Notes: a model not told the origin generated them from the sequence alone. Numbered from the stretch's first letter, positions 42,222 to 51,857 are shown. The stretch is DNA of 64,000 bases from Candidatus Gastranaerophilales bacterium (GCA_944326545.1 CALVEH010000001.1:73422-137421), one strand, 5' to 3'. Numbers and translations are program-made.

Positions 42222-43250
42222 CTAGAACATACCGACTGTTTTTCTTACTTTAGAAAGAACTTCTTCTGCAGCTTTTCTAGCGTTTTCATCACCTTTTCTA
42301 ATGATTTCATCAACAATCTCAGGGTGTTCTTCGTAATATTTTCTTTTTTCTCTTATAGGTTTTAGTTGTTCATTTATTATTGCGGCAAGCTCACGTTTGC
42401 AATCTGCACAACCGCGTTTGCCTGCAATACATTCTTCTTGAACTTGTTTAACTTTTTCTTCAGAAGCAAATGCTTTCCAATATTCAAAAGCAACTTCGCA
42501 CTTGTCTGGGTGACCAGGGTCATCTTTTCTTGCACGGCTTCTGTCTGTTATTGCTTTCATTATTTTCTTTGTTGTTGTTTCTTCATCATCAGAAATTTTT
42601 ATATCGTTATGGAAAGATTTACCCATTTTTTGACCGTCAACACCTTTTAGCATAGGGATATTAGTCAACATCGGTTTTGCTTCTTTAAAGAGTTCTGTTT
42701 TATAAATATTATTGAATCTTCTTGCTATATCTCTTGTAATTTCGATGTGTGCAACCTGATCTATACCAACAGGTACATAGTCTACATTAAATGTAAGAAT
42801 ATCTGCAGACATCAAAACAGGATAGCCTAAAAATCCGTATGAAATATTAGGTTTAGCATCGTCTTCACCATTTCTGAGCATTTTGGCCAAATCTTTAAGG
42901 GTCGGGTCACGTTCTACCCAGTTTTGAGGCGTAATCATACTCAAATAGATATGGAGTTCTGAAGTTTGCGGCAAATGAGATTGAATATAGATATCTGCTT
43001 TTTCAGGATCAATACCTGCAGCTAACCAGTCTAAGACAACATTTCTTGTGTCATCAACAAGATTTTCAGTGCAATCAAACTTTGTTGTAAGAGCGTGCCA
43101 ATCAGCTACAAAAAAGAAACATTCATATTCTTCTTGAAGTTTTACCATGTTTTTTAACACACCAAGATAATGACCTAGGTGCAGTCTTCCTGTTGGTCTC
43201 ATACCTGTAACGATACGACCCTTCTTTTTTGCAATATTGTTTGCGCTCAT
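42222..43250 (-). CDS. trpS: Tryptophan--tRNA ligase
   Basis: This 342-residue class I synthetase charges tRNA-Trp. The HIGH-type motif is TGRLHLGHYLG (HLGH at 24-27) and the KMSKS-type motif is KMGKSFHND near residue 208. YGFLGYPVLMSADILTFN, VPVGIDQVAHIE and GKRGCADCKRELAA also fit TrpRS. Length and order are standard. It sits between coaBC and comEC on the same strand. Confidence 0.96.
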   Translation of the reverse strand: MSANNIAKKKGRIVTGMRPTGRLHLGHYLGVLKNMVKLQEEYECFFFVADWHALTTKFDCTENLVDDTRNVVLDWLAAGIDPEKADIYIQSHLPQTSELHIYLSMITPQNWVERDPTLKDLAKMLRNGEDDAKPNISYGFLGYPVLMSADILTFNVDYVPVGIDQVAHIEITRDIARRFNNIYKTELFKEAKPMLTNIPMLKGVDGQKMGKSFHNDIKISDDEETTTKKIMKAITDRSRARKDDPGHPDKCEVAFEYWKAFASEEKVKQVQEECIAGKRGCADCKRELAAIINEQLKPIREKRKYYEEHPEIVDEIIRKGDENARKAAEEVLSKVRKTVGMF

Positions 43251-43311
43251 TTTTATTCCTTTTCTTGAATCTGTTCAAATCTGACCAGTAAGATTATATA
43301 ACAGACCAATC

Positions 43312-45768
43312 TTAATTACCAGCAGGCTTAATCGCAGTAATACAAGGTTTTTCCGAGTCTAAAACAAATTTTCTTTTCACTGTATCATACTTGTATATTT
43401 TATAATTTATGCCGTCACTTGTGATTTTTATCGCATTATCAATATCTGTTCTATATATTTTGACATTGCTTTTTGAAAGAGTCTTTAAAGTTTGTATGGT
43501 CGGATGTCCGTAAGAATTGTAACCTGTAGAAATTATCACGTTATCTGCATTTATCTCTTTTAACATTTCTTTTGACACGGTATTGTTCGCACCGTGATGA
43601 CCTGATTTTAAAATTTCTATATCATTTTTTCTTAAATCTTTTTTGATTTTATTAAAACTTTTAACCCCGGCGTCAGCCATAAACAACATATCAAAATCTT
43701 TGTACGATAAAAGAGAGACTGTAGAATTATCGTTATCGTTTTTGTTATTTTTAAAATTCGGGTTGTAGGTTATTAAGTTTAGATTTTCTTCGTTATATAA
43801 AACTTTGTTATTTTCTGCATAAACAGTATTAATTTTATTTTTACTTAAATAGTCATAAATCTTTTTAGTTGTTTTAGAATTATCCTTATTTTTATTTAAA
43901 ACAACCTTTTTTGAGTTTGTTGATTTCATAATATCAACCGCACCGCCTGAGTGGTCAGAATCAAAATGAGTCAACAACAAAAGCTCAAGATTTTTTATTC
44001 CCCTGTCTTTCATATATTTATTCATTATGGCATCTGCCTGAGAAAAAGAAGACAAAGAACCTTCCAAAACTCCATGAGCTGTGTCTATCATAATGTATTT
44101 GTTATTTGGTGTTTTTATCAAAAAGCTGTCAGCATTACCAACATCAAAAACAATTATCTCAAGTTCTTTTTTATCGACTTTAGCAAAAGACACAACAAAA
44201 AGCATAAATAATATCAGTACAGTGCCAAGAAGTTTTTTATTAGCAAATTTTTCTTTTATCAAAAATCCGACAATTAACAATATCGAATAGTACAAAATAA
44301 TTTGAAATATATCGGGATGTACAGTAGTTAACAACGAATTCGGTAAAGCAGCAAAATAATCAGAAACTTTTACAACCACAGTTACAACGGGATTTAGTAC
44401 CCACGAAAATATCATACAAACTTTATCAGCAAAAATTTCTATCGGTATCATTGCAAGAATTGAACTTAAAAATCCAAGAAAACTTATCACACCGATAAAA
44501 GGAGATATTACAAGATTTGCTAACACTGAATAAGTTGCAAAAGTATTAAAATAAAACATCTGTATAGGTGCTGCCCACAACTGAGCGACAAAAGGAATCA
44601 AAATTGCACCACATATTACTTCAACAATTTTGTTTTTTATTTCACTCAACACAGGCGGACAATAAAATATAAGAGCGAAAGTTACTACAAAAGATAACTG
44701 AAACCCAACATCATTTATCATCCGAGGGTCGTACAACAACATCAAAAAAGCAACTAAAAAAATTAAAGATATGCTATTTGCACTTCGGTCAATTAATTTA
44801 CCCAAGATTATAAACTCAATCATAATTGCAGCTCTCAAAACAGAAGGCCCCATACCAGTCATCAAAGTATAAAAAGCTACAAGTAATGCCCCTGTCAAAA
44901 CCACCAAACGATAGTTCAACCTCAAGCGACGACCGATAAAATACCACAACCCAAAAATGATTGAAACATTCATACCTGATGCAGCTAATATATGCAACAA
45001 ACCTGAGTTGATAAACGAATCTTTAATATAATCAGGAGGATTAATTGCATCATCACCAAAAACAATCCCACCAAGAACCTCAATATTAGGAGTTTTTACA
45101 TACTTCTTTTGGTGATTCAATATGTTTGTTCTTGTATCATTAAGTTTTTGAAGAAACTTACCGCAAAAGCTAGTTGGTGCCTGCAATATTTTCCAACCGC
45201 TATTTTTCACATAAAAGGTAGAAAAAACCCCGTGATTTTTCAAATAGTTTGAATAATCAAATTGAGAAGGATTTTTTGCCTTCATCGGATTTCTTAATTT
45301 TCCTCTCAATTCAATCTTGTCGGCAATTTTAATCTTAGAAATATTTTCTTGTGTATCCACAAGAGTAACAATAGTTTTTGCATTAAGATTATTTACCTTA
45401 ATTCCATCAAAGATACCTGACTCCGCTTTTAGATAGAATTTTGTTTTTTCCGCATTATTAGTTGTCGGAATACTTAGCACAGTACCAGTAATAACAGCTT
45501 TTGACGGAATAAATTTTGATAAATCATCATGATTTTTAATTTGATAATGACAATTAATAAGCGCAACGACAAATATCAAATAAAAAATAATTGCAGATTT
45601 GTTTGAAATCAAATTTTTGATTAATCCAAACAATGTCAAAACTAAAAGGAATAATGCAACAAAAATCTCTGTATGAGTAAAAAAGCTTATTACTCCTGCA
45701 ATATAAAAAGATGCAAAAATTACAACTTTATTCAGGCTCTCATTTTTCAAATTTTCATCTTTTCCCAT
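43312..45768 (-). CDS. comEC: ComEC/Rec2-family DNA uptake channel protein
   Basis: ComEC forms the inner-membrane channel for single-stranded DNA during transformation. The 818-residue protein has N-terminal membrane helices and an extracytoplasmic OB-like domain (about 60-190). The competence domain with many helices follows (HILAASGMNVSIIFGLWYFI, GMGPSVLRAAIMI, AQLWAAPIQMFYF). A C-terminal metallo-beta-lactamase-like nuclease domain has THFDSDHSGGAV (about 600-612) and KSGHHGANN. The whole domain set is present. It begins downstream of a terminator serving the gene at 45862. Confidence 0.95.
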   Translation of the reverse strand: MGKDENLKNESLNKVVIFASFYIAGVISFFTHTEIFVALFLLVLTLFGLIKNLISNKSAIIFYLIFVVALINCHYQIKNHDDLSKFIPSKAVITGTVLSIPTTNNAEKTKFYLKAESGIFDGIKVNNLNAKTIVTLVDTQENISKIKIADKIELRGKLRNPMKAKNPSQFDYSNYLKNHGVFSTFYVKNSGWKILQAPTSFCGKFLQKLNDTRTNILNHQKKYVKTPNIEVLGGIVFGDDAINPPDYIKDSFINSGLLHILAASGMNVSIIFGLWYFIGRRLRLNYRLVVLTGALLVAFYTLMTGMGPSVLRAAIMIEFIILGKLIDRSANSISLIFLVAFLMLLYDPRMINDVGFQLSFVVTFALIFYCPPVLSEIKNKIVEVICGAILIPFVAQLWAAPIQMFYFNTFATYSVLANLVISPFIGVISFLGFLSSILAMIPIEIFADKVCMIFSWVLNPVVTVVVKVSDYFAALPNSLLTTVHPDIFQIILYYSILLIVGFLIKEKFANKKLLGTVLILFMLFVVSFAKVDKKELEIIVFDVGNADSFLIKTPNNKYIMIDTAHGVLEGSLSSFSQADAIMNKYMKDRGIKNLELLLLTHFDSDHSGGAVDIMKSTNSKKVVLNKNKDNSKTTKKIYDYLSKNKINTVYAENNKVLYNEENLNLITYNPNFKNNKNDNDNSTVSLLSYKDFDMLFMADAGVKSFNKIKKDLRKNDIEILKSGHHGANNTVSKEMLKEINADNVIISTGYNSYGHPTIQTLKTLSKSNVKIYRTDIDNAIKITSDGINYKIYKYDTVKRKFVLDSEKPCITAIKPAGN

Positions 45769-45780
45769 TGTTTAATCATA

Positions 45781-45830
45781 TAAAAAAAGCCTTCTAAATA
45801 AAATATGTTAACTTTATCTTAGAAGGCTTT
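45781..45830 (-). terminator. Terminator of the 45862 gene
   Basis: AAAGCCTTCTAA (45786-45797) pairs with TTAGAAGGCTTT (45819-45830), a 12-bp perfect stem. On the minus strand a run of seven T follows. Confidence 0.85.
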
Positions 45831-45861
45831 TTATTAATTTATAATAGGTTTCGGCTAAAAT

Positions 45862-46242
45862 TTATTTTTTGAGGTCTTCAATAATTTTTTGCTGAGCATC
45901 GATTGTATCATCTTTGCCTGCAATAATTTCTTTTTGAACACCGATATAATCTTTTAATTCATCATTAGACTTTTTCTGCATAACCACAAAATTAGCAAGA
46001 ATTTTATTTTGTGCTTTTACATTCAAATAATCCTTGATTGTCTTTACAAGAGCTGTACCTGCAGAAGCAATCATCAAACCGACTGCAGCATATTTACCAA
46101 TCTTTTTAGGGTTGTTTTTAACAAACTCAAAAGTGTCTTTTGACAAAGTTTTTGCATTCTTTATCTGTTCTTTAAAAAATGGTTTAACCGTTTTTGTATA
46201 AGTGTTTGAGTTAATTGCTTTGCCAATATCTGATAATTTCAT
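45862..46242 (-). CDS. Hypothetical membrane-anchored coiled-coil protein
   Basis: This 126-residue protein has a polar start (MKLSDIGKAINSNTYTKTVK), one hydrophobic segment (KYAAVGLMIASAGTALVKTI, about 49-68) and a C-terminal helix rich in Lys and Asp (DDTIDAQQKIIEDLKK). GAGG is spaced 6 bases before the ATG at 46242, so I preferred it over an in-frame ATG at 46284. It diverges from the Ala-rich coiled-coil gene at 46443. No family is recognised. Confidence 0.65.
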   Translation of the reverse strand: MKLSDIGKAINSNTYTKTVKPFFKEQIKNAKTLSKDTFEFVKNNPKKIGKYAAVGLMIASAGTALVKTIKDYLNVKAQNKILANFVVMQKKSNDELKDYIGVQKEIIAGKDDTIDAQQKIIEDLKK

Positions 46243-46330
46243 ACGACACCTCACTAAGTTACATCTTTTTAAAGTCAAAAACACAAAAATTTTTGCTAAA
46301 AAAGTGCATCATATTTACAAAAAGACACAA

Positions 46331-46358
46331 TTGTAAACTTATGTAAATAATATATAAA
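46331..46358 (+). promoter_or_regulatory. Possible promoter for the 46443 coiled-coil gene
   Basis: TTGTAA (46331-46336) and TATAAA (46353-46358) are spaced by 16 bases, about 85 bases before the ATG. Confidence 0.45.
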
Positions 46359-46442
46359 AAGTATATACTTTAGTGTCAATTACTTGCTACAAAAGGTTTT
46401 TATTTATATAGAGAGTAAAAAAGTAAGAAAGAGAGCATATAA

Positions 46443-47828
46443 ATGGGCGACGGTGTAAGCTTTGGTAATAATCAAGACAAATTAAAAATAGATTTTAAAA
46501 AACTTTTGAATTTTAATACATCTTATGCTGTTGAAGTACCAAAAGTTGATGTCGGATTAAACGGCAATGGCAACTGGGGTGTAGGAGATGATGTTTCTTT
46601 TTCATCTCATAACCCAAACTATGTAACCCCTGATGTTGCTTACGGTTCAGGAACACCTGCACCAACATCTTCAACAGGTTCAGGCACTGACGCAGAAATT
46701 GAAGAAGGCAACGCTGCAGTTAACAGCAACGATCGTGGTGTTGTTCAAGCAGCAAAAAGCGGTGTTGATAATTTAGTATCATCACCTGATGCCGCAAACA
46801 GTGTTTCAACAGCAAACCAAGCTGTTAACGGTGCAGAAGGCGTTGTTGGCACTAAAGAACAAGGCGTTGTAACAGCAACAGAAGGCCAAACTGAAGCACA
46901 AGACGTAAAAGACGGTGCAGAAGTAGCAAAAGATGAAAAATCAGCTAAAGTAGATACTCAAAAAGCTACTTTAGAAGCAAAAGAAACATCTTTAAAACAA
47001 GCAGAAACAGCTGAAACTCAAGCTAAAGCTAATGTATCATCAGCAGAAGCTACTTTATCAAGTGCAAAAGCATCAGTAGCACAAGCAAAATCAGCACTTT
47101 CTGCAGCACAAAGTGCATTACCATACTCTGCAGCAGCAGTAGCAGCAGCTCAAACAGCACTTGCGACAGCAGAAGCAGCAGAAAAAGCAGCAGAAGCCAA
47201 ACTTCAAGTAGCAAAAGCAGAATTAGAAAAAGCAACTGCAGAAAAAGAACTCGCTACAGCTGAAAGAGATAAAGCAAAAGCTCAATTAGAAAATGACGAA
47301 AAAGCTCTTCAAAAAGCTGAACAAGATCTCACTCAAGCTCAACAAAAATTAGACACAGCTAATCAAAACTTGAGCAAAGCAAAAGAAGAATTACAAACAG
47401 CACAAACAGAATTGCAAACTAAAAAGACTGAATATGAAGCTGTTAAAGCTGATGTACAAAAACAATCTTCAGAATTAAGCAAACAATTAGATGACACATT
47501 AAAAAGACTTGATGAAGGCGAAGAAGGCAACGCTGCAGGCGTAGCTACAAATGCAAAATCATCTAATGGTAACAAATTGCAATCAGCAATGAACCTTTTT
47601 AATCAAGGTATGGGCGGAATGCAATCAATAGGCAACGCTTTCAAAAATAGTGCAGCAGCTGCAACTGAAGAAACATCAAGCAAACGTAAAATGACAGCAC
47701 AAGAAAGCGCAGCATTAAACCAAACACTTGCATCTACTGCTAACTTTATTCAAAACTATCAAAATGGCGGTTTAAACCTTTTTGATTCAAATCCTTTCTT
47801 AAAGAAAAACAAAGAACAAACTGTATAA
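46443..47828 (+). CDS. Ala-rich coiled-coil protein with N-terminal SFGNN motif
   Basis: This 461-residue protein has no named family that I recognise. It starts MGDGVSFGNNQD, a Ser-Phe-Gly-Asn motif like those at 6373 and 11328. About 160 low-complexity residues rich in Gly, Ser, Val and Asn follow. A long Ala/Lys/Glu coiled coil (about 165-345, repeated AAEKAAEAKLQ and KAELEKATAEKE patterns) comes next, then a polar tail ending LKKNKEQTV. There is no signal peptide and no membrane helix. The coil suggests a filament, scaffold or spacer protein. It is convergent with another long coiled-coil gene (47909). Confidence 0.72.
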   Translation: MGDGVSFGNNQDKLKIDFKKLLNFNTSYAVEVPKVDVGLNGNGNWGVGDDVSFSSHNPNYVTPDVAYGSGTPAPTSSTGSGTDAEIEEGNAAVNSNDRGVVQAAKSGVDNLVSSPDAANSVSTANQAVNGAEGVVGTKEQGVVTATEGQTEAQDVKDGAEVAKDEKSAKVDTQKATLEAKETSLKQAETAETQAKANVSSAEATLSSAKASVAQAKSALSAAQSALPYSAAAVAAAQTALATAEAAEKAAEAKLQVAKAELEKATAEKELATAERDKAKAQLENDEKALQKAEQDLTQAQQKLDTANQNLSKAKEELQTAQTELQTKKTEYEAVKADVQKQSSELSKQLDDTLKRLDEGEEGNAAGVATNAKSSNGNKLQSAMNLFNQGMGGMQSIGNAFKNSAAAATEETSSKRKMTAQESAALNQTLASTANFIQNYQNGGLNLFDSNPFLKKNKEQTV

Positions 47829-47854
47829 ACTATTTATAAATTAACAACAAAATA

Positions 47855-47891
47855 AAAAGCCCCGTTAAAAAACAACGGAGCTTTTTTTATA
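47855..47891. terminator. Bidirectional terminator between two coiled-coil genes
   Basis: AAAAAGCCCCGTT (from 47855) and AACGGAGCTTTTTTT form a stem with one mismatch, with T runs on both strands. Confidence 0.8.
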
Positions 47892-47908
47892 TACTGTCTG
47901 CTTGATTA

Positions 47909-49234
47909 TTAACCGCGAACACCTTCAAAGATATTTTTCTTCTTGTCTTCTTCATTGTTGTTTTCATCATCTGTATCTTTTTCTCTGTTTTGAGATGCTT
48001 GTGCCCAGATTTCTTCAAACATATTTCTGATATTTTCTTTGTTTTCAGTAATTGTGCTTTGAGCATTTCTGAAAGATTGTTCGTTGTTTGATACTGCTGC
48101 ACCTAATGCATCTAACATACTTGAATAGCTGTTTTTGTTGAATGAAATAGCAACAAATGGGTTTTTAGTAGTAGCTTGAACAGTTTCAATTTCATCTTCT
48201 GCAGAATAATCATTGTCTTGATTTTCATTGTTATCAACTACAGGAGCTTCAGGTTCATAATCATTGTCGCTGCCTTGAGAAGAACCCATACCGTCTAATG
48301 CATTGATTTGATTTTCAACAGATTGTATTGCTGCTTCTTTATTTGAAATTTGTTGGTTGATTTTAGCAATTTCTTTATCTACTGAAGATTTTTCATCGCC
48401 AACTACTGCGATTTGGCTATTAAGATTGCTGATTTGTTTTTTCAAATTTTCGTTGCTTTTTACTAATACTTTATTTTCTGCAACAGCTTTGCTGATATTT
48501 GCTTGATACAAATTAATATTTTCATATCTTTGTGCCATTTGAGAAGTATAGCCGTTTGCTTCATTCATCAATGATTTAACTTGTGACATCATAGAGCTGA
48601 TTGCACTAAAGCTTGCTGTGTTAGTGGAGATTGAAGGCATTCCAACTTTATCTGCTACATATTGAGCAACTTCATCTTGTGTTAATTCGCCTGATTGAAC
48701 TTTTTGGTTAGCTTCTGCAGTTGCTTCTTCAATTTTCTTTTGAGCGTTTTCTACTTCTTCTTCAGAATCTTTTATAATTTCAGCAATCATTTCGCTGATT
48801 TGTTTGTTTAAAGCATCAGCTTCTTTTGTTTTTTTGTCATATTGTTCTTTTAATTTTTCAATTTCTGCTTCTTCAATTTCAATTTTAGCTTGGTTTTCTT
48901 TAATTTCTTTTTCATTTTCCATGATAGCTTCATTGTTTGCTTCAATTTGAGCTATAAGGCTAGCTTTTTGAGCTTGTAAAGCTTTAATTTGAGCTTCTAA
49001 TTCTTTATTGTAAGACAATTTTTCTGCTTTTTCTTGAATAAGTTTTTCAAGTTCAGCTTGCAATTGAGACAATTGAGCTTCTAACAATGCTCTTTGTTCA
49101 TCTCTTTCAGCTTTTTCAGCTTCTGTTAATTCTTCTGTTTCAAATAAGTTATTTTCTTCTTCAGGAGCAGATGTTGATCTTGTTGGAGCTGTTCCTTGAG
49201 TATTACTTACGCCATTGATACCAGATACTGTCAT
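47909..49234 (-). CDS. Glu/Lys-rich long coiled-coil protein
   Basis: This 441-residue protein has a Ser/Thr/Asn-rich N-terminus (MTVSGINGVSNTQGTAPTRS) and then a continuous coiled coil from about 38 to 190. A central helical break (PSISTNTASFSAISSMMSQV) leads to a second coil region (about 225-320). A very acidic tail with NNENQDND and TDDENNNEEDKKK closes it. No signal peptide or membrane helix is visible. It faces the coiled-coil gene at 46443, sharing a terminator with it. The two look like a functional pair, but nothing proves it. Confidence 0.72.
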   Translation of the reverse strand: MTVSGINGVSNTQGTAPTRSTSAPEEENNLFETEELTEAEKAERDEQRALLEAQLSQLQAELEKLIQEKAEKLSYNKELEAQIKALQAQKASLIAQIEANNEAIMENEKEIKENQAKIEIEEAEIEKLKEQYDKKTKEADALNKQISEMIAEIIKDSEEEVENAQKKIEEATAEANQKVQSGELTQDEVAQYVADKVGMPSISTNTASFSAISSMMSQVKSLMNEANGYTSQMAQRYENINLYQANISKAVAENKVLVKSNENLKKQISNLNSQIAVVGDEKSSVDKEIAKINQQISNKEAAIQSVENQINALDGMGSSQGSDNDYEPEAPVVDNNENQDNDYSAEDEIETVQATTKNPFVAISFNKNSYSSMLDALGAAVSNNEQSFRNAQSTITENKENIRNMFEEIWAQASQNREKDTDDENNNEEDKKKNIFEGVRG

Positions 49235-49343
49235 TGCTTACACCTATTTTAAATACACACATATATATAAAAACAAATTTTTATATACGATTTCAATATT
49301 TGTTATATCTGTTACAATTGTTTACAATTCTTTTAAAAAGCAA

Positions 49344-49367
49344 TAAAAAGAGGGCTTTCGCCCTCTT
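49344..49367 (-). terminator. Terminator of gatB
   Basis: An 8-bp perfect stem AAGAGGGC (49348-49355) / GCCCTCTT (49360-49367) with a TTTC loop runs into a T tract on the minus strand. Confidence 0.85.
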
Positions 49368-49398
49368 ATAAAATTTGTTTATAGTAATTTATCTATAA

Positions 49399-50850
49399 TT
49401 ACTTATTTAAAGCTTCATTTAAAAGCTTGTTAATAATCTGAGGATTAGCTCTGCCTTTAGTTTCTTTCATAATTTGGCCAACAAAGAATCCCATCAAATT
49501 AGTTTTACCGTTTTTATAAGCTTCTACCTGTGAAGGATTTGCTGAAACAACCTTTTCAACAAGTTCTTTGATAGCTCCTTCATCAGATATAACGCTCAAG
49601 CCTTGTTTTTCAACAATTTCTTGAGGTTTAGCACCATTTTCAAGCATTTGTGGCAAAATCTTTTTAGCAATGTTGTTTGAGATAGTTCCTTTTGTAATAA
49701 GATTTACCAACTCAGCAAGATGCTCAGGAGTCAATTTTGTTTGGTTGATATTTATATTATTTTCTTTTAAATAAGCTGTAATATCACCAACAAGCAAGTT
49801 ATTTGCTGTTCTGTAATCAGCACCCAATTCAAGTACTTTATCGTAGAACAATGCTGTTTCCATTTGTTCTACCATAACATTTGCATCATAAGCACTCAAT
49901 CCGAGGCTTTCATATCTTTTGCGTTTAGCTTCAGGAAGCTCAGGCATTGTTTTTCTAACCTGTTCAACCCATTCTCTTGAAATTTCGACAGGCATTAAGT
50001 CAGGTTCAGGGAAGTAACGATAATCGTTAGCATCTTCTTTGCTTCTCATTGTTTTTGTAACTTTTTGGTTATCGTCCCAAAGTCTTGTTTCCTGATCTAC
50101 TTCGCCGCCGTCTTCAACAATTTCGATTTGTCTGTCGATTTCATATTCAATAGCTCTTTGCAATGCAGAGAAGCTGTTAATATTTTTTATCTCAGCACGA
50201 GTACCGAATTTATCAGAACCCTTTGGCATAACAGAAACGTTGGCGTCACATCTCATTGAACCTTCTTCAAGGTTACCGTCACAAACACCAATGTAACGTA
50301 CAATGTTTCTTAATTCTTCCATATATGCTCTTGCTTCTTCAGAAGAACGCATATCAGGTTCAGAAACGATTTCTAAAAGTGGAGTACCGGCTCTGTTCAA
50401 ATCAACAAGAGAATATAAAGAACCTGCCAAACCATCAGCACCTGCGTGTACAAGTTTACCGGCATCTTCTTCAAGGTGAGCACGAGTAATTCCGATTCTT
50501 TTACCTTTAATATCTATGTAGCCGTTGACACAAATAGGTTGGTCATATTGAGATATTTGATATCCTTTCGGCAAATCAGGATAAAAGTATTGTTTTCTGT
50601 CAAATTTACATCTTTCTGGGATTTCACAATTCAAAGCCAAGCCCAAAAGTATGCCCATATTAACACATTCTTTATTTAAAACAGGCAATACACCAGGCAT
50701 ACCTAATGTGATTGTACTTGTATGACTGTTTGGTTCTGCACCGAATTCTGTAGAGTCAGGTGCAAATATTTTTGATTTTGTTTTCAACTGAGCATGAACT
50801 TCAAGCCCGATTACAACTTCATATTTGTCTCTAATTGCTTGTGAAACCAT
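49399..50850 (-). CDS. gatB: Asp-tRNA(Asn)/Glu-tRNA(Gln) amidotransferase subunit B
   Basis: GatB activates Glu-tRNA(Gln) (or Asp-tRNA(Asn)) for amidation by GatA in the GatCAB complex. The 483-residue protein has EVVIGLEVHAQLKTKSKIFA near the start and TITLGMPGVLPVLNKE. FDRKQYFYPDLPKGYQISQ, the SLVDLNRAGTPLLEIVSEPD segment and the C-terminal YqeY-like helical tail (MGFFVGQIMKETKGRANP) follow. Length is typical. gatA and gatC are not next to it. Confidence 0.96.
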   Translation of the reverse strand: MVSQAIRDKYEVVIGLEVHAQLKTKSKIFAPDSTEFGAEPNSHTSTITLGMPGVLPVLNKECVNMGILLGLALNCEIPERCKFDRKQYFYPDLPKGYQISQYDQPICVNGYIDIKGKRIGITRAHLEEDAGKLVHAGADGLAGSLYSLVDLNRAGTPLLEIVSEPDMRSSEEARAYMEELRNIVRYIGVCDGNLEEGSMRCDANVSVMPKGSDKFGTRAEIKNINSFSALQRAIEYEIDRQIEIVEDGGEVDQETRLWDDNQKVTKTMRSKEDANDYRYFPEPDLMPVEISREWVEQVRKTMPELPEAKRKRYESLGLSAYDANVMVEQMETALFYDKVLELGADYRTANNLLVGDITAYLKENNININQTKLTPEHLAELVNLITKGTISNNIAKKILPQMLENGAKPQEIVEKQGLSVISDEGAIKELVEKVVSANPSQVEAYKNGKTNLMGFFVGQIMKETKGRANPQIINKLLNEALNK

Positions 50851-50964
50851 ATTTTCAATTTCCTTAATATATTACTAATCAATAAACTAATTTTAGCACA
50901 AATTATAAATTGGTAAAAAATATTCTAAACATAGTGTTATGGCATATTAGCAAACTCAAAAATA

Positions 50965-50973
50965 TGTTATAAT
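50965..50973 (+). promoter_or_regulatory. Extended -10 promoter for dapF
   Basis: TGTTATAAT (TGn-TATAAT) ends 29 bases before the dapF ATG. The ribosome site AGGATAAGATTT lies between them. Confidence 0.5.
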
Positions 50974-51002
50974 TTGTTCGTACACAAAACAGGATAAGAT
51001 TT

Positions 51003-51857
51003 ATGACACAAGTAAAATTCACAAAAATGCAAGGTGCAGGCAACGATTTCATTTTAATGGAATACAACGAATATAAAAAAATTGATGACAAATTTCCCCA
51101 AATAGCTGTTAAACTTTGTGACAGACATTTTGGGATAGGCGCCGACGGTATTTTTGTACCTGTTGAAAATCCAAAAACTTATTCTGATTTAGAATGGCTT
51201 TTCTACCAAGCAGACGGTTCTACTGCACAAATGTGCGGAAACGGTATGAGATGTTTTGCAAGATTCTGCTTCGACAAAAAAATAGTAAACAAAAGAAAGT
51301 TCACTGTTCACACCGGTGCAGGCAAAATTGTTCCTGAAGTGCTTGAAGATTTAAGAGTAAAAGTTAATATGGGTAATCCAATATTGGAACCTGAAAAAAT
51401 ACCGTTTAAAGGTACAAAAAATTTGAATTATCCTTTGTGGGACGGCATTAAAAAGTTTGTTGTTAATGCAATAAGCATGGGCAACCCTCACTGTGTAATT
51501 TTTGTAAAAGATGATGAAGATATCCACGAGCTCGCAAAAAAATATGGCGATGCTATTGAACACGACAACCTATTCCCCGAAAAAACAAATGTTGAATTTG
51601 TTAAAGTAAAAAGCAGAAGTGAAATAGACGTAGCTGTCTGGGAAAGAGGCTGCGGAATAACTCTAGCCTGTGGTACCGGGGCTTGCGCAAGCGTAGTTGC
51701 TGCAATATTAAATGATTTGTGTGATAAAAAGGTTAACGTAAATCTACCAGGTGGAGTCTTAACTATTGAATGGGCAGGCAATTCTAAAAATACAGATTTT
51801 GATGTATTTATGACAGGAGAAGCCCAATACGTTTATACAGGTGTTATTGATATTTAA
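51003..51857 (+). CDS. dapF: Diaminopimelate epimerase
   Basis: DapF interconverts LL- and meso-diaminopimelate for peptidoglycan and lysine. The 284-residue protein has TKMQGAGNDFILMEYNE and the first catalytic cysteine in QMCGNGMRCF. MGNPHCVIFV is the substrate-binding motif. The second catalytic cysteine is in RGCGITLACGTGACASV. Length is standard. Its TAATGA stop overlaps the start of the ABC ATPase gene by a base, so they are co-translated. Confidence 0.95.
   Translation: MTQVKFTKMQGAGNDFILMEYNEYKKIDDKFPQIAVKLCDRHFGIGADGIFVPVENPKTYSDLEWLFYQADGSTAQMCGNGMRCFARFCFDKKIVNKRKFTVHTGAGKIVPEVLEDLRVKVNMGNPILEPEKIPFKGTKNLNYPLWDGIKKFVVNAISMGNPHCVIFVKDDEDIHELAKKYGDAIEHDNLFPEKTNVEFVKVKSRSEIDVAVWERGCGITLACGTGACASVVAAILNDLCDKKVNVNLPGGVLTIEWAGNSKNTDFDVFMTGEAQYVYTGVIDI

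Noticed and set aside
47050-47235. 61-residue Leu-rich minus-strand frame
   Set aside because: It is the antisense of the Ala-rich coiled coil, where GCA codons read as TGC/CTG-type Leu or Cys runs.
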